Shown in pieces: positions 47,197 through 59,592 of a stretch of 64,000 nucleotides of DNA. The notes beneath the pieces are model-generated. The model was not told the DNA's origin. It did no database searches and saw only the letters and a program-made list of their open reading frames with translations. Position 1 is the first letter of the stretch. Each line of letters starts with the position of its first letter. Source of the DNA: Sulfuritalea sp. (GTDB lineage: Bacteria; Pseudomonadota; Gammaproteobacteria; Burkholderiales; Rhodocyclaceae); assembly GCA_023700805.1 (NCBI GenBank), contig JAMPYF010000002.1, positions 62,001 to 126,000 of the forward strand, written 5' to 3'. The translations under genes were made by a program, and so were the position numbers.

Positions 47197-47559
47197 ATGA
47201 GCCTGCTTGAAAACATCCTCGGTCCAAAATCCAAATACGACGACACCCTGCCCTATACCTATGAGGCGCGGATACGCATGTTCGAGGAAAGCGACGAGTA
47301 CAAGTCCTACTTTTCCGACACGATCTGCGGCCTGATCGAGTACCTGGACCGGCAGCAGATCGCGCCGTCCGGCGTCGAGATATTCGAGGTTTACCTGGAA
47401 CAGGAAGCGCCCATAGACTCGCGGCTATTCACCACGCCGGACCGGAAATGGTTGTTCAAACCGGATATCTGCCGCGCCTTCGAGCAGCACTATCCCGGAC
47501 ACATACACGGCGCCATTTGTTCGTTCAAGGACAGGGCGCGCCACGGCGTCGGCCCCTGA
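47197..47559 (+). CDS. Hypothetical protein
   Basis: 120 aa, acidic, soluble, with several aromatic residues. A good ribosome site (AAGGAGATCAATC) supports it. Segments such as FSDTICGLIEYLDRQQIAPS and LFKPDICRAFEQHYPGHIHG suggest a small alpha/beta protein. No family recognised; it stands alone between LysR and the HbpS-like gene. Confidence 0.65.
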   Translation: MSLLENILGPKSKYDDTLPYTYEARIRMFEESDEYKSYFSDTICGLIEYLDRQQIAPSGVEIFEVYLEQEAPIDSRLFTTPDRKWLFKPDICRAFEQHYPGHIHGAICSFKDRARHGVGP

Positions 47560-47595
47560 GAGCGCAAGCGCGCGCCGGCCGCGCGGTAAACGGCG

Positions 47596-47997
47596 TCAGA
47601 CGGCCGCCGCGCCCGCCCTGGCAATCTGCGCATCCTGCTCCGATTTGACCCCGGAAACACCCACGGCGCCGACCACATGGCCGTCGACGACGATGGGCAC
47701 GGCGCCTTCGAGCATGCCTTGCAGCAGCGGGACGGATAGGAAGGCGTTGCGGCCGGCATTGATCATGTCTTCGTACTGCTTCGATTCGCGCCGGCCGAGG
47801 GCGGCGCAGCGGGCTTTTTCGGTCGCGATGTAGGCGCCGATCGGCGCGCAGCCGTCGAGCCGCTCCAGCGCGAGCGGGTGGCCGCCGTCGTCGGCGACGA
47901 CGATGGTGACGGCCCAGTTGTTGTTGCGGGCTTCCTGGCGGGCGGCGATCAGGATGCGAGTCGCATCCTCCTGGGTCATATAGGGTTTGCTTTGCAT
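47596..47997 (-). CDS. GlcG/HbpS family haem-binding-like protein
   Basis: 133 aa, usual length. The fold signature ARQEARNNNWAVTIVVADDG, GHPLALERLDGC and PIVVDGHVVGAVGVSG is diagnostic of DUF336/HbpS. Members bind haem or corrinoids, or act as small accessory proteins in catabolic loci. No signal peptide. Confidence 0.88.
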   Translation of the reverse strand: MQSKPYMTQEDATRILIAARQEARNNNWAVTIVVADDGGHPLALERLDGCAPIGAYIATEKARCAALGRRESKQYEDMINAGRNAFLSVPLLQGMLEGAVPIVVDGHVVGAVGVSGVKSEQDAQIARAGAAAV

Positions 47998-48073
47998 GAG
48001 GGTGGTATCCGAATCAAGGGTTGGGGAATTGGCCGCGAATCAAACAAGGCCGGTGGCTTTGCGCAATCCTGGG

Positions 48074-48754
48074 TCACTTCGGCCGCGGCGCCTTATGCGC
48101 CTCCTGCCATTTCCTGATCAGGGTGGCTGGCGTCGAATGGCCGTTGCCGTCGGCCAGCGCTGCGGCAGTCTTGCCGTTCTTGTCGCGCGCGGCGGCATTG
48201 GCTTTGTTGGCGAGCAGCAGTTCGACCAGCGCAAGCTGGTTGGTTGCCGCAGCCACGTGCAATGCCGTGCGTTCCGCAGCGTCCCGGCCATTGACGTTGG
48301 CGCCGCCCGCGAGCAGGACCTTTGCCGTCTCCATGCCGCCGATGATCACCGCCGCATGCAGCGGCGACATGCCGTTCGAATCGGCGGCGTCGTGTCGGGC
48401 GCCCTTGTCCAGCAGCAGCTTTACCAGCTCCGGGTGATCGCAGAATGCCGCCACGATCAGCGGCGTGCGTTTCAGCGCGCCGATGGCATTGACATTGGCG
48501 CCCTGTTCGAGCGACTGCTCCACCGCGCCAACATTGCCGGCGGCAGCCGCGGAAAACAACTCGCCATCGCTCTTGCCCAGCTCGCTGCTGGCAGTGACGA
48601 GGGGAACCAGGCAGGGGCTCTTTGTCTGCTGTGCCGAGGCCGGCGCCGTCGCCGCCGGCTCGGACTTGCCGCAGGCCGCGAGCAGCCCGATGACGCACAG
48701 TCCCGCGATACCGGGGACGGCATGTCGGGAAACGGATTTTCTTGCTGGATTCAT
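48074..48754 (-). CDS. Ankyrin-repeat lipoprotein
   Basis: 226 aa. Signal peptide with lipobox LLAACG at residues ~23-28. The mature part holds about four ankyrin repeats: GELFSAAAAGNVGAVEQSLE, RTPLIVAAFCDHPELVKLLL, MSPLHAAVIIGGMETAKVLL and RTALHVAAATNQLALVELLL. It probably binds a protein at the outer membrane or periplasm; in some bacteria such proteins protect catalases or act as toxin immunity, which is not shown here. Confidence 0.88.
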   Translation of the reverse strand: MNPARKSVSRHAVPGIAGLCVIGLLAACGKSEPAATAPASAQQTKSPCLVPLVTASSELGKSDGELFSAAAAGNVGAVEQSLEQGANVNAIGALKRTPLIVAAFCDHPELVKLLLDKGARHDAADSNGMSPLHAAVIIGGMETAKVLLAGGANVNGRDAAERTALHVAAATNQLALVELLLANKANAAARDKNGKTAAALADGNGHSTPATLIRKWQEAHKAPRPK

Positions 48755-48844
48755 TACTACTCCTTGCTCAGGTCCGCCATTTTGCCTCGGAAACCCCCGG
48801 CGCCGCGCATGTCCGGGTCATTGCCTGGTGGCGATCGTTCCAAG

Positions 48845-48870
48845 CGCCGTCTCGCCAGCGCCAACTTTGA
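48845..48870 (-). repeat. Dispersed repeat (AGTTGGCGCTG family), inverted copy
   Basis: CGCCGTCTCGCCAGCGCCAA then CTTTGA, the reverse complement of the other copies. About 40 bp later CGAAACGCAATAAGATACCG plus ATTCGTCCTGC (to ~48942) resembles GATGAAAAGCAACGCGATAC plus CGATTCGTTCTACC after the copy at 49566. No gene in 48755-49053. Confidence 0.7.
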
Positions 48871-49053
48871 GCCTGCGAGCCGGCGCCGACGTGTGCCGGC
48901 TCACGCCGTGGCGAAACGCAATAAGATACCGATTCGTCCTGCGCCGCCTCGCCGGACGCGAGGGCGCCAGGGCTGCGGCGACTGGGGCGACAGGTGAAGG
49001 ATGAGCATCGTTCGCAGCCGGGAAAACAATCATCAACTTCAGTGAGGAAAGCC

Positions 49054-49506
49054 ATGCAAGCCATGTTCGGTGGTGCGATTGCCGCAATTCTTCTCGGTAT
49101 CTACCTGCATCTGATCCGCGTCGCCTATCAGGTGGTGGACTGCGTTACCGACGCCAAGGGGTGCACGACCTACCCCGCAGCCTATTTCAACGACGGCATG
49201 GCCCAGGCCCTGTCGATAGTCGGCGGGCTGGTCTCGGCGCTCGTCATCGCCGAGCTGGCGGCCACCAAGCCCGGCGAAGCCCCGGCGGTGCGGGCGCTCG
49301 CGGCGGATGCCTCGGCCCGCTCCAAGTTCATCCTCAAGGTCGTCACCTCCCTTTACGTGCTCGCCTGGATGCTCGCGGGACTCACCGCGTTCTTCATCGG
49401 GCTCTACCATCCGAAGGTGTTGCCGCCGCTTACCAACCTCGGTCAGGCCTGGCTCGGCCTGGCCGTGGCGTCGGCCTATGCCTACTTCGGCATAAAGGCG
49501 AAGTGA
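49054..49506 (+). CDS. Conserved membrane protein of unknown function
   Basis: 150 aa with four hydrophobic segments (MFGGAIAAILLGIYLHLIRV; SIVGGLVSALVIAELAAT; VTSLYVLAWMLAGLTAFFIG; AWLGLAVASAYAYFGI). The ATG at 49054 follows GAGGAAA. No family named. Confidence 0.65.
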   Translation: MQAMFGGAIAAILLGIYLHLIRVAYQVVDCVTDAKGCTTYPAAYFNDGMAQALSIVGGLVSALVIAELAATKPGEAPAVRALAADASARSKFILKVVTSLYVLAWMLAGLTAFFIGLYHPKVLPPLTNLGQAWLGLAVASAYAYFGIKAK

Positions 49507-49565
49507 GGCCTGGGCGGGGCGGGTCAGGCGCCTGGCCCGCCCCGGATTCAGCATCGGATCGCTTG

Positions 49566-49595
49566 CAAGAGTTGGCGCTGGCGATACGGCGATTC
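49566..49595 (+). repeat. Dispersed repeat (AGTTGGCGCTG family)
   Basis: CAAGAGTTGGCGCTGGCGAT then ACGGCGATTC. It is followed by a second shared segment, GCGATACCGATTCGT (49615-49629), also seen near 48930. Confidence 0.8.
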
Positions 49596-49647
49596 ATGCT
49601 GTGATGAAAAGCAACGCGATACCGATTCGTTCTACCCGGAGTGAAGC

Positions 49648-49872
49648 ATGAACCCACAGCACTGGCCCCGTACCTTCGTCGTCTTCACCGCGCTCGGAAT
49701 CATCTGTCTGCTGGCCGGCATTGCTGCACTGGCAGGAATGCTGAAGGGCGTGCATCCGCTGTTCAATGACGACATGGCCGGCTGGCCGCTGATCGTGTCG
49801 GCCATCGCCTGCTTCCTGACCGGCGCCTTTCCCCTCGTCCTGAGCCGCCTCGCCGAGCGGGAGGGGGCCTGA
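49648..49872 (+). CDS. Small membrane protein of unknown function
   Basis: 74 aa, two membrane segments (FVVFTALGIICLLAGIAALA and WPLIVSAIACFLTGAFPLVL). The start follows CGGAGTGAAGC. No family recognised. Confidence 0.6.
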   Translation: MNPQHWPRTFVVFTALGIICLLAGIAALAGMLKGVHPLFNDDMAGWPLIVSAIACFLTGAFPLVLSRLAEREGA

Positions 49873-50036
49873 AGACTGGCCAATGGGCAGCAAAAATCCG
49901 AAGGGAACGCAGAAGTCGGCGCCGACGGCGATCCGAAGGTAGTGCAGAGCAAGGTTTTGGTCTTGTACCAAATCGCCTATCATTTCGGCATGGCAAAGAA
50001 CGTCAAACTGAGTAACACGCATCTGGAGCAGCCAAG

Positions 50037-50273
50037 ATGCCGACGGTAATGCGCATCGGCCCATATCGGTTCTTCTTCTATGCCAGCGATCGGGAAGAAC
50101 CAATGCACGTACATGTCGAGCGCGACGCCGCACTTGCGAAGTTCTGGCTTGCTCCGGTAAGGTTGCAGCACAGCCTTGGCTTCGGACGATCCGAACTGGT
50201 GAAACTTGAGTCTCTCGTGGCCGAACACCGCGATGCCCTGATGGAGGCATGGAATGATTATTTCGCAAACTGA
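50037..50273 (+). CDS. DUF4160 domain protein
   Basis: 78 aa. PTVMRIGPYRFFFYASDREE plus PMHVHVERDAALAKFWL is the DUF4160 signature. The gene overlaps the following DUF2442 gene by 20 nt. DUF4160-DUF2442 pairs are widespread and behave like small two-gene accessory modules; toxin-antitoxin activity has been suspected but is not established to my knowledge. Confidence 0.85.
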   Translation: MPTVMRIGPYRFFFYASDREEPMHVHVERDAALAKFWLAPVRLQHSLGFGRSELVKLESLVAEHRDALMEAWNDYFAN

Positions 50274-50553
50274 AATCGCAATCCCGAACGCTCAGCACGT
50301 ATCGGTGACCGACAACACGCTAACAGTGGATCTGGAAGACGGCAGAACACTGTCGGCTCCGCTTGGCTGGTATCCCAGGCTTGCCAACGCCACGCCAGAG
50401 GAACGCGAGCACTGGCGGCTGGTCGGGCAAGGCTCGGGCATCCACTGGGACGATATCGACGAAGACATCAGTATCGAGGGGCTGCTCCTTGGCAAACGGT
50501 CCGGTGAGAGCCAGGGATCATTCGAGAGATGGCTAGCGACTCGGCGTCGGTGA
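50254..50553 (+). CDS. DUF2442 domain protein
   Basis: 99 aa. VSVTDNTLTVDLEDGRTLSA plus PLGWYPRLANATPEEREHW and HWDDIDEDISIEGLL are diagnostic of DUF2442. Overlaps DUF4160 on the 5' side and the DUF2971 gene on the 3' side by 25 nt, so all three are probably translated together. Confidence 0.88.
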   Translation: MIISQTEIAIPNAQHVSVTDNTLTVDLEDGRTLSAPLGWYPRLANATPEEREHWRLVGQGSGIHWDDIDEDISIEGLLLGKRSGESQGSFERWLATRRR

Positions 50554-51602
50554 AGCCGCCGCCGCTATCCGGCGATCCAGGTTCATCCTCGTCCGGACCA
50601 TCCGGCGACATCCGCGTTTCAAGCAAGCATCCTGTCCTGTTCCACTACACATCCGTCGACGCCTTCAGGAGCATCTGCGAAGGGCGCCATCTTTGGGCGA
50701 CCCACTATCAGGATCTGAACGACGGATCGGAGCTCCAACGATTCCGAAGGGTCGTGAGCGAAGCCATCGTTCCCAGTATAAGGATTGTCTTCCGGAACCG
50801 CGCCCAGGTGGATTCTGAATTCGCCAGAGCAATTCAGCAAAAGGGCGGGATCGACGCCGTCGTCCGGCAAGAGGCCGAAATGTGGCTAGACAATCTTCAT
50901 CGCAACACCTTCGGTGAAAGTGCAGTCAAGGACACTTTCATCTTTTCGTTTTGTACCCACCCCCAGGATTCATACGCTTGGCACCACGGACTGCTCAGTC
51001 AGTGGCGGGCATACGGGAACGGGGCGCCGATAGCCATGGTGCTGGATAGGCGTCAAGTCGAAGACCTCATGAAGTTTGAGAGAGATACTTATAAACACGC
51101 GATAAACCACATCGGCGAGGTGCATTACGATGACGCCCCAGGAATTGACGGCCTCAAGGCCGACAAAGAGATTTCGGTTATCTTCAAACGACTTCAACCA
51201 ATGCTTACGGAATTCTATCGAAGCAATGGAGAGGCGGATTTTGACGATCTGATGAAACCGTTCATTCTCGGTTCGACTTTGGTCAAGCATCAGGGATTTC
51301 GGGAAGAATCGGAAGTTCGCATCGTGGTATCGCCGGCGCCGGGGTCCGAGTCTGATCTGTACGTCCCGCAAGAAGAACCGAAGGAAAGGAAGCAGATGCG
51401 CTACCGCCGGCGAGGCAATGGCGAAGTCAGATACATTGAGCTGTTTGGGCAGATGAAACTACCGCTCGAGCGAATCATCATAGGCCCATCGCGGGCACAG
51501 AATCTGAACCTTCAGATCGTCAGCGAATTGGTGGCGCAGCACTATCCTGAAGTGGACGTCTCCCGATTTATCTCCCCATCCAAGACTCCACTTTTGGACT
51601 GA
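50529..51602 (+). CDS. DUF2971 domain protein
   Basis: 357 aa. After a Ser/Pro-rich start, LFHYTSVDAFRSICEGRHLW and ATHYQDLNDGSELQRF match the DUF2971 N-terminal motif (HYTS...LW...NDxxE), then FIFSFCTHPQDSYAWHHGLL and SQWRAYGNGAPIAM. Later KHQGFREESEVRIVV fits the family end. Function unknown; a later start near 50626 would remove the low-complexity N-terminus. GC content is lower than in the neighbouring genes, suggesting acquisition. Confidence 0.78.
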   Translation: MASDSASVKPPPLSGDPGSSSSGPSGDIRVSSKHPVLFHYTSVDAFRSICEGRHLWATHYQDLNDGSELQRFRRVVSEAIVPSIRIVFRNRAQVDSEFARAIQQKGGIDAVVRQEAEMWLDNLHRNTFGESAVKDTFIFSFCTHPQDSYAWHHGLLSQWRAYGNGAPIAMVLDRRQVEDLMKFERDTYKHAINHIGEVHYDDAPGIDGLKADKEISVIFKRLQPMLTEFYRSNGEADFDDLMKPFILGSTLVKHQGFREESEVRIVVSPAPGSESDLYVPQEEPKERKQMRYRRRGNGEVRYIELFGQMKLPLERIIIGPSRAQNLNLQIVSELVAQHYPEVDVSRFISPSKTPLLD

Positions 51603-51704
51603 CGTTGGCGTCTTGAATAGCGTGCTCATCGCGCGCCGACATCGCGACGAAGCAAACGCTCCCGTAGCTGCCATTGCCTCCATCTTTCAGACTTGAACCA
51701 GGAC

Positions 51705-51734
51705 CAAGAGTTGGCGCTGGCAAGACGGCGATTC
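51705..51734 (+). repeat. Dispersed repeat (AGTTGGCGCTG family)
   Basis: CAAGAGTTGGCGCTGGCAAG then ACGGCGATTC, immediately after the pobA 3' end and before the DUF2971 3' end. Confidence 0.8.
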
Positions 51735-51735
51735 T

Positions 51736-53776
<2,041 letters not shown>

Positions 53777-53778
53777 GG

Positions 53779-54132
53779 CTATCTTCCCGCGGCGAGCAGC
53801 CTGGCCTTGAAGGCCTCCTTGCTCATGCCCGTCTGTTGCGCGCCGATGTCCTGCATGTCGAGCCCGAATATGCCGCCCAGCTTGGCCAGGTAATAGGCGT
53901 TGCCGCCGGCCGCGAGCATGTCCAGCACCTGCAGGCTGAGCACGGCCTGCTTCTGCTGCGCATTGAGGCCGTACTTGTCGCAATAGGCTTCCTGGTCCTT
54001 GAGGAACTCGGCGCGGTTCTCCGCCGAGTTGAAGGAAAAGCACATCTTGTTCAGCGCGTAACCCTTGCGCGCCTGGTCGCCGTCGAAGATCGTGGTGCCG
54101 GGTATCACGCGTTTCTGCTTGCCGCTGGGCAT
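53779..54132 (-). CDS. Extradiol dioxygenase small subunit, LigA-type (divergent copy)
   Basis: 117 aa. VIPGTTIFDGDQARKGYALN plus KMCFSFNSAENRAEFLKDQE and LDMLAAGGNAYYLAKLGG match LigA helices. Shorter at the C-terminus than the other LigA here. Together with the adjacent LigB-type gene it should form an alpha2beta2 dioxygenase. Confidence 0.85.
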   Translation of the reverse strand: MPSGKQKRVIPGTTIFDGDQARKGYALNKMCFSFNSAENRAEFLKDQEAYCDKYGLNAQQKQAVLSLQVLDMLAAGGNAYYLAKLGGIFGLDMQDIGAQQTGMSKEAFKARLLAAGR

Positions 54133-54146
54133 GGTTTCTCCTTGGT

Positions 54147-55142
54147 TCAATCGGGGAAGGTTTCGGTATCGATTTCCAGCTGCGTCGCGGCGTTGTAGCG
54201 CGGTCCCGCCACGGTCCGCCGGTTGATCAGTGCGTCGAGCTGCTCGATGACGCGGCGATCGGGCCGCAAGGCGGCGGCGCCGATGTTCTCGTCGCAATGG
54301 GCGAGGCTCCGGGTGCCGAAAATCGGCACGATGTCCTCGCCCTGCGCCAGCAGCCAGGCCAGCGCGAGCTGGGCCGGGCTGCAGCCGGCGGCGGTGGCGA
54401 TGCGCCGGTATTCGGGCAGCAGTTCGAGGTTTTTCGCGTAGTTGGCCGGCTCGAAACGCGGCATCTGGCGACGGATGTCCCTGGCTTCGAGTTGTGTCTC
54501 GGGGTCGTGCAGCGTGTCGGTGAGAAAGGCGCGCGCCAGCGGGCTGAAGGCGACGAAGGCCACGCCCAGTTCGCGGCAGGCGGCGAGCGTGGCGATTTCC
54601 GCTTCGCGCGTCCATAGCGAGTATTCCGACTGCAGCGCGGCGATCGGGTGCACGGCATGCGCGCGCCGCAGCGTCGCCGCCGAGACTTCGGAAAGGCCGA
54701 TGCTCCTCACCTTGCCGGCCTGTACCAGCCCGGCCAGTGCGCCGACGCTGTCCTCGATCGGCACCTGCTTGTCCCAGCGGTGCAGGTAATACAGATCGAT
54801 GACATCGGTCTGGAGGCGCTGCAGGCTTGCCTCGCAGTCGCGTTTCAGGCTTTGCGGCCGGCCGTCGATCACACGGCGGCCATCGATGCCGGTCATGCCG
54901 CCCTTGCTCGCCAGCACGATCTTCGAGCGATGCGGCTTCAGCACGCGGCCGACCAGCGTCTCGTTGGCGCCGAAGCCGTACAGCGCGGCGGTGTCGAACA
55001 AGCTGATGCCGCGCTCGAGCGCGCGCAGCAGCAGGGCTTGCGCGGCCTCGGGCGCCGGCGGCGTGCCGTAGGCGTGGCTGAGGTTCATGCAGCCCAGGCC
55101 GAGGGCCGAGACGCTGAAGGGACCGATGCGGCGCTGCTGCAT
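54147..55142 (-). CDS. Aldo/keto reductase
   Basis: 331 aa. GPFSVSALGLGCMNLSHAYG, FDTAALYGFGANETLVGRVL (catalytic Asp, Tyr), VLASKGG (Lys), LYYLHRWD (His) and a late VPIFGTRSLAHCDENIGAA are the AKR set. It is inside the lig operon between ligC and the second dioxygenase pair, so it may reduce an aromatic or ring-cleavage aldehyde. The ATG at 55142 is 1 nt after the ligC stop; GTG 55151 is an alternative. Confidence 0.88.
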   Translation of the reverse strand: MQQRRIGPFSVSALGLGCMNLSHAYGTPPAPEAAQALLLRALERGISLFDTAALYGFGANETLVGRVLKPHRSKIVLASKGGMTGIDGRRVIDGRPQSLKRDCEASLQRLQTDVIDLYYLHRWDKQVPIEDSVGALAGLVQAGKVRSIGLSEVSAATLRRAHAVHPIAALQSEYSLWTREAEIATLAACRELGVAFVAFSPLARAFLTDTLHDPETQLEARDIRRQMPRFEPANYAKNLELLPEYRRIATAAGCSPAQLALAWLLAQGEDIVPIFGTRSLAHCDENIGAAALRPDRRVIEQLDALINRRTVAGPRYNAATQLEIDTETFPD

Positions 55143-55143
55143 T

Positions 55144-57313
<2,170 letters not shown>

Positions 57314-57745
57314 TCAGCCACCTCCCTTGCCCTGCGGCTGCCGATGCGCCTGCGCGCTGCCATCCTCGCCGATGCGGCGGTTGCCCTCGACCGAGCGGCC
57401 GCCGGAAATCATCATGTCGCGGTATTCCTCTTCCGTCATGCCGGTCATGCTGCCGGCCATCTGCTGGAAGCTCTTGCCGTCGGTGGCGCCGATCTTGGCC
57501 AGGAAATAGATGTTGCCGCCCAGCCGTATGCACCAGTTGAGGTCGCGCGCCAGCACGGCCTGCTTCTGCTCTTCCGTCATCGGCCACTGGTCGAGATAGG
57601 CGCGCTCGTCGGCCTTGAAGCGCGCGCGGTTTTCGGCCTGCATCAGCGACATGCAGAACTGGTTGAGGTGGTAGCCCAGGCGCGACTGCTCGGCATCGAA
57701 AATCGTCGTGCCGGGAATGTCCTTGTAGGGTTTGTCGAGAGACAT
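57314..57745 (-). CDS. ligA: Protocatechuate 4,5-dioxygenase alpha subunit
   Basis: 143 aa. KDIPGTTIFDAEQSRLGYHL plus NQFCMSLMQAENRARFKADE, IRLGGNIYFLAKIGATDGKS and AGSMTGMTEEEYRDMMISGG are as in LigA. It completes the active site of LigB. Starts 3 bp after the ligI stop. Separated from its partner ligB by the inverted-repeat block. Confidence 0.93.
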   Translation of the reverse strand: MSLDKPYKDIPGTTIFDAEQSRLGYHLNQFCMSLMQAENRARFKADERAYLDQWPMTEEQKQAVLARDLNWCIRLGGNIYFLAKIGATDGKSFQQMAGSMTGMTEEEYRDMMISGGRSVEGNRRIGEDGSAQAHRQPQGKGGG

Positions 57746-57748
57746 GAC

Positions 57749-58669
57749 TTAGTTCTCCTCCGGCCAGTAAAGCCGCATCGGGTTGTCCACCAGCAGTTTG
57801 CGCTGCAACTCGGGTGTCACCGCGATATGCGGAATGAAATCGACCAGCAGGCCGTCGTCGGGCATGTGGTCCTTGAGGTTGGGGTGCGGCCAGTCGGTGC
57901 CCCACAGCACGCGGTCGGGGAAGGTTTCGACGATGCGTCGCGCAAACGGCACCACGTCGCGATAGGCATTCCGCTCGCCGTCCAGCGCCCTCGGTCCGCT
58001 GACGGACAGACGCTCGGGGCAACTGACCTTGCTCCAGACCTTCGGGTAGTCGCGCATGAACTTGACGAAGAGCTCGAACTCGGGGCCGTCGACGGGCTTG
58101 CCCACATCCGGTCGGCCCATGTGGTCGACCACGATGGTGGTCGGCAGTGCGATGAAGAAGTCCCAGAGTTCGGGCAGGTCGGCCGCCTCGAAATAGATCA
58201 CCACATGCCAGCCCAGCGGCGCTATGCGCGCGGCGATTTCCATGAGTTCGTCCTTCGGCGTGAAGTCCACCAGGCGCTTGACGAAATTGAAGCGCACGCC
58301 GCGCACGCCGGCTGCGTGCATGGCCTGCAGCTCGGCGTCGCTCACCGTGCGCCGCACCGTGGCGATGCCGCGCGCCCTGCCGTTGGAGTGCACCAGCGCA
58401 TCGACCATCGCGCGATTGTCGGCACCGTGGCAGGTGGCCTGGACGATCACGTTGCGCGCGAAGCCGAGCCGGTCGCGCAGCGCGTAGAGCTGGGCTTTCG
58501 AGGCGTCGCAGGGCGTGTACTTGCGCTCCGCCGCGTAGGGGAACTCGGCGCCGGGGCCGAACACATGGCAGTGCGCATCGACGCTGCCGGCCGGCACTTT
58601 GAAAGTTGGCGCTGACGGCACGGCGTACCAGTCGAGCCAGCCCGGAGTCTTGTCGAATGCCATGTTCAT
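57749..58669 (-). CDS. ligI: 2-pyrone-4,6-dicarboxylate lactonase
   Basis: 306 aa amidohydrolase-superfamily enzyme that opens the pyrone to 4-oxalomesaconate. DAHCHVFGPGAEFPYAAERK holds the HxH pair (H33, H35); FARNVIVQATCHGADNRAMV, VIYFEAADL, VVDHMGRPDVGKPVDGPEF and LWGTDWPHPNLKDHMPDDGL match characterised LigI. The N-terminal AVPSAPTFKVP is encoded by a copy of the dispersed repeat (58601-58625). Overlaps the upstream gene by ATGA. Confidence 0.95.
   Translation of the reverse strand: MNMAFDKTPGWLDWYAVPSAPTFKVPAGSVDAHCHVFGPGAEFPYAAERKYTPCDASKAQLYALRDRLGFARNVIVQATCHGADNRAMVDALVHSNGRARGIATVRRTVSDAELQAMHAAGVRGVRFNFVKRLVDFTPKDELMEIAARIAPLGWHVVIYFEAADLPELWDFFIALPTTIVVDHMGRPDVGKPVDGPEFELFVKFMRDYPKVWSKVSCPERLSVSGPRALDGERNAYRDVVPFARRIVETFPDRVLWGTDWPHPNLKDHMPDDGLLVDFIPHIAVTPELQRKLLVDNPMRLYWPEEN
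58601..58625 (+). repeat. Dispersed repeat inside ligI
   Basis: GAAAGTTGGCGCTGACGGCA then CGGCG. On the coding strand it encodes AVPSAPTF at the LigI N-terminus, just before the first metal-binding strand. Confidence 0.8.
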
Positions 58670-59592
58670 TGCCTGCCCCTGGCCAGGATGCGGTCGGCCT
58701 CGACGCGCCAGTCGACGCTGCGGGCGAATTCCGTGCTGCCGCGCGCACCGAATACGCCTGCGTCGGCCAGCGCCGCCATCGCCGCGTCGCGCTCGGCGCT
58801 GCCGGCCGCGGAGCAGGGAGCCAGCCCGGCTTCGCGCACGGTCTGCGCCACTTCGCGCATTTCCTCGGCGCGGCGGCGGCCGTGCTCGATCACGCGCTGG
58901 AAGAAATAGGCGCCCTGTTTTTCCCAGTCGATGCCGGGGAAGGTTTCGTAGAGCGAGGCGACCACGGCATCCTCGACGCCATAGGCGCGGGCCGCGGTGA
59001 AGCTCTCGATGACCATGGCTTCGAGCCCCTTGATCATCACGCTGCGGCACATCTTGGTCGCCGAGGCGACGCCGAGCTTCTCGCTGGCGACCCTGGCGAC
59101 GAAGCCGAGTTCCTTGAGCAGCGGCGCCAGTTCCGCCGCACCGGGGCCGCCGAGCAGCAGCGGCACGCGGATGCGATGGGGCGGGATCGAGGTCATCACC
59201 GCGCCCTCGACATAACGCCCGCCGGCGGCGTCGATGATTGCGGCGGCCTCGATCTTGGTCTTCGGCGAGGCCGAGTTGAAATCGAGGAACCAGGTCCCGG
59301 GCTTGAGAGTTGGCGCTGACGACACGGCGACGGCGAGCGTCTGGTCGGCCGTGACGGCGGAGATGACCAGCTCGGCCGCGTGCGCCAGTGCGGCATGGTC
59401 GGCCATCAGGCGCACGCCGTATTGCGCCGCATGCGCGCGCAGCGGCGCGTCCTGCGCCGTGCCGAGCTTGATGTCATAAGCCAGGAGCTTGCCGACGCCG
59501 CGTGCGCGCAGATCCTCGGCGAGGATGCGGCCGACCTCGCCGTAGCCGACGAGGCCGATCGACCACTGCAGGGGGTTGGCCGGGGTGTTCAT
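58666..59592 (-). CDS. NAD(P)-dependent oxidoreductase with DUF1932 C-terminal domain
   Basis: 308 aa. The N-terminal Rossmann fold IGLVGYGEVGRILAEDLRAR is 6-phosphogluconate dehydrogenase-like, the middle has FLDFNSASPKTK and GAVMTSIPPHRIRVPLLLGG, and the C-terminal ATKMCRSVMIKGLEAMVIES belongs to DUF1932. Found in several lig-type operons; the substrate is not established and may be a hydroxy or oxo dicarboxylate. AVSSAPTL (~residues 87-94) is encoded by a copy of the dispersed repeat. The gene starts by overlapping ligK. Confidence 0.85.
   Translation of the reverse strand: MNTPANPLQWSIGLVGYGEVGRILAEDLRARGVGKLLAYDIKLGTAQDAPLRAHAAQYGVRLMADHAALAHAAELVISAVTADQTLAVAVSSAPTLKPGTWFLDFNSASPKTKIEAAAIIDAAGGRYVEGAVMTSIPPHRIRVPLLLGGPGAAELAPLLKELGFVARVASEKLGVASATKMCRSVMIKGLEAMVIESFTAARAYGVEDAVVASLYETFPGIDWEKQGAYFFQRVIEHGRRRAEEMREVAQTVREAGLAPCSAAGSAERDAAMAALADAGVFGARGSTEFARSVDWRVEADRILARGRQ
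59305..59330 (+). repeat. Dispersed repeat inside the DUF1932 dehydrogenase gene
   Basis: GAGAGTTGGCGCTGACGACA then CGGCGA. On the coding strand it reads AVSSAPTL, the same frame as the copy in ligI. Confidence 0.78.
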
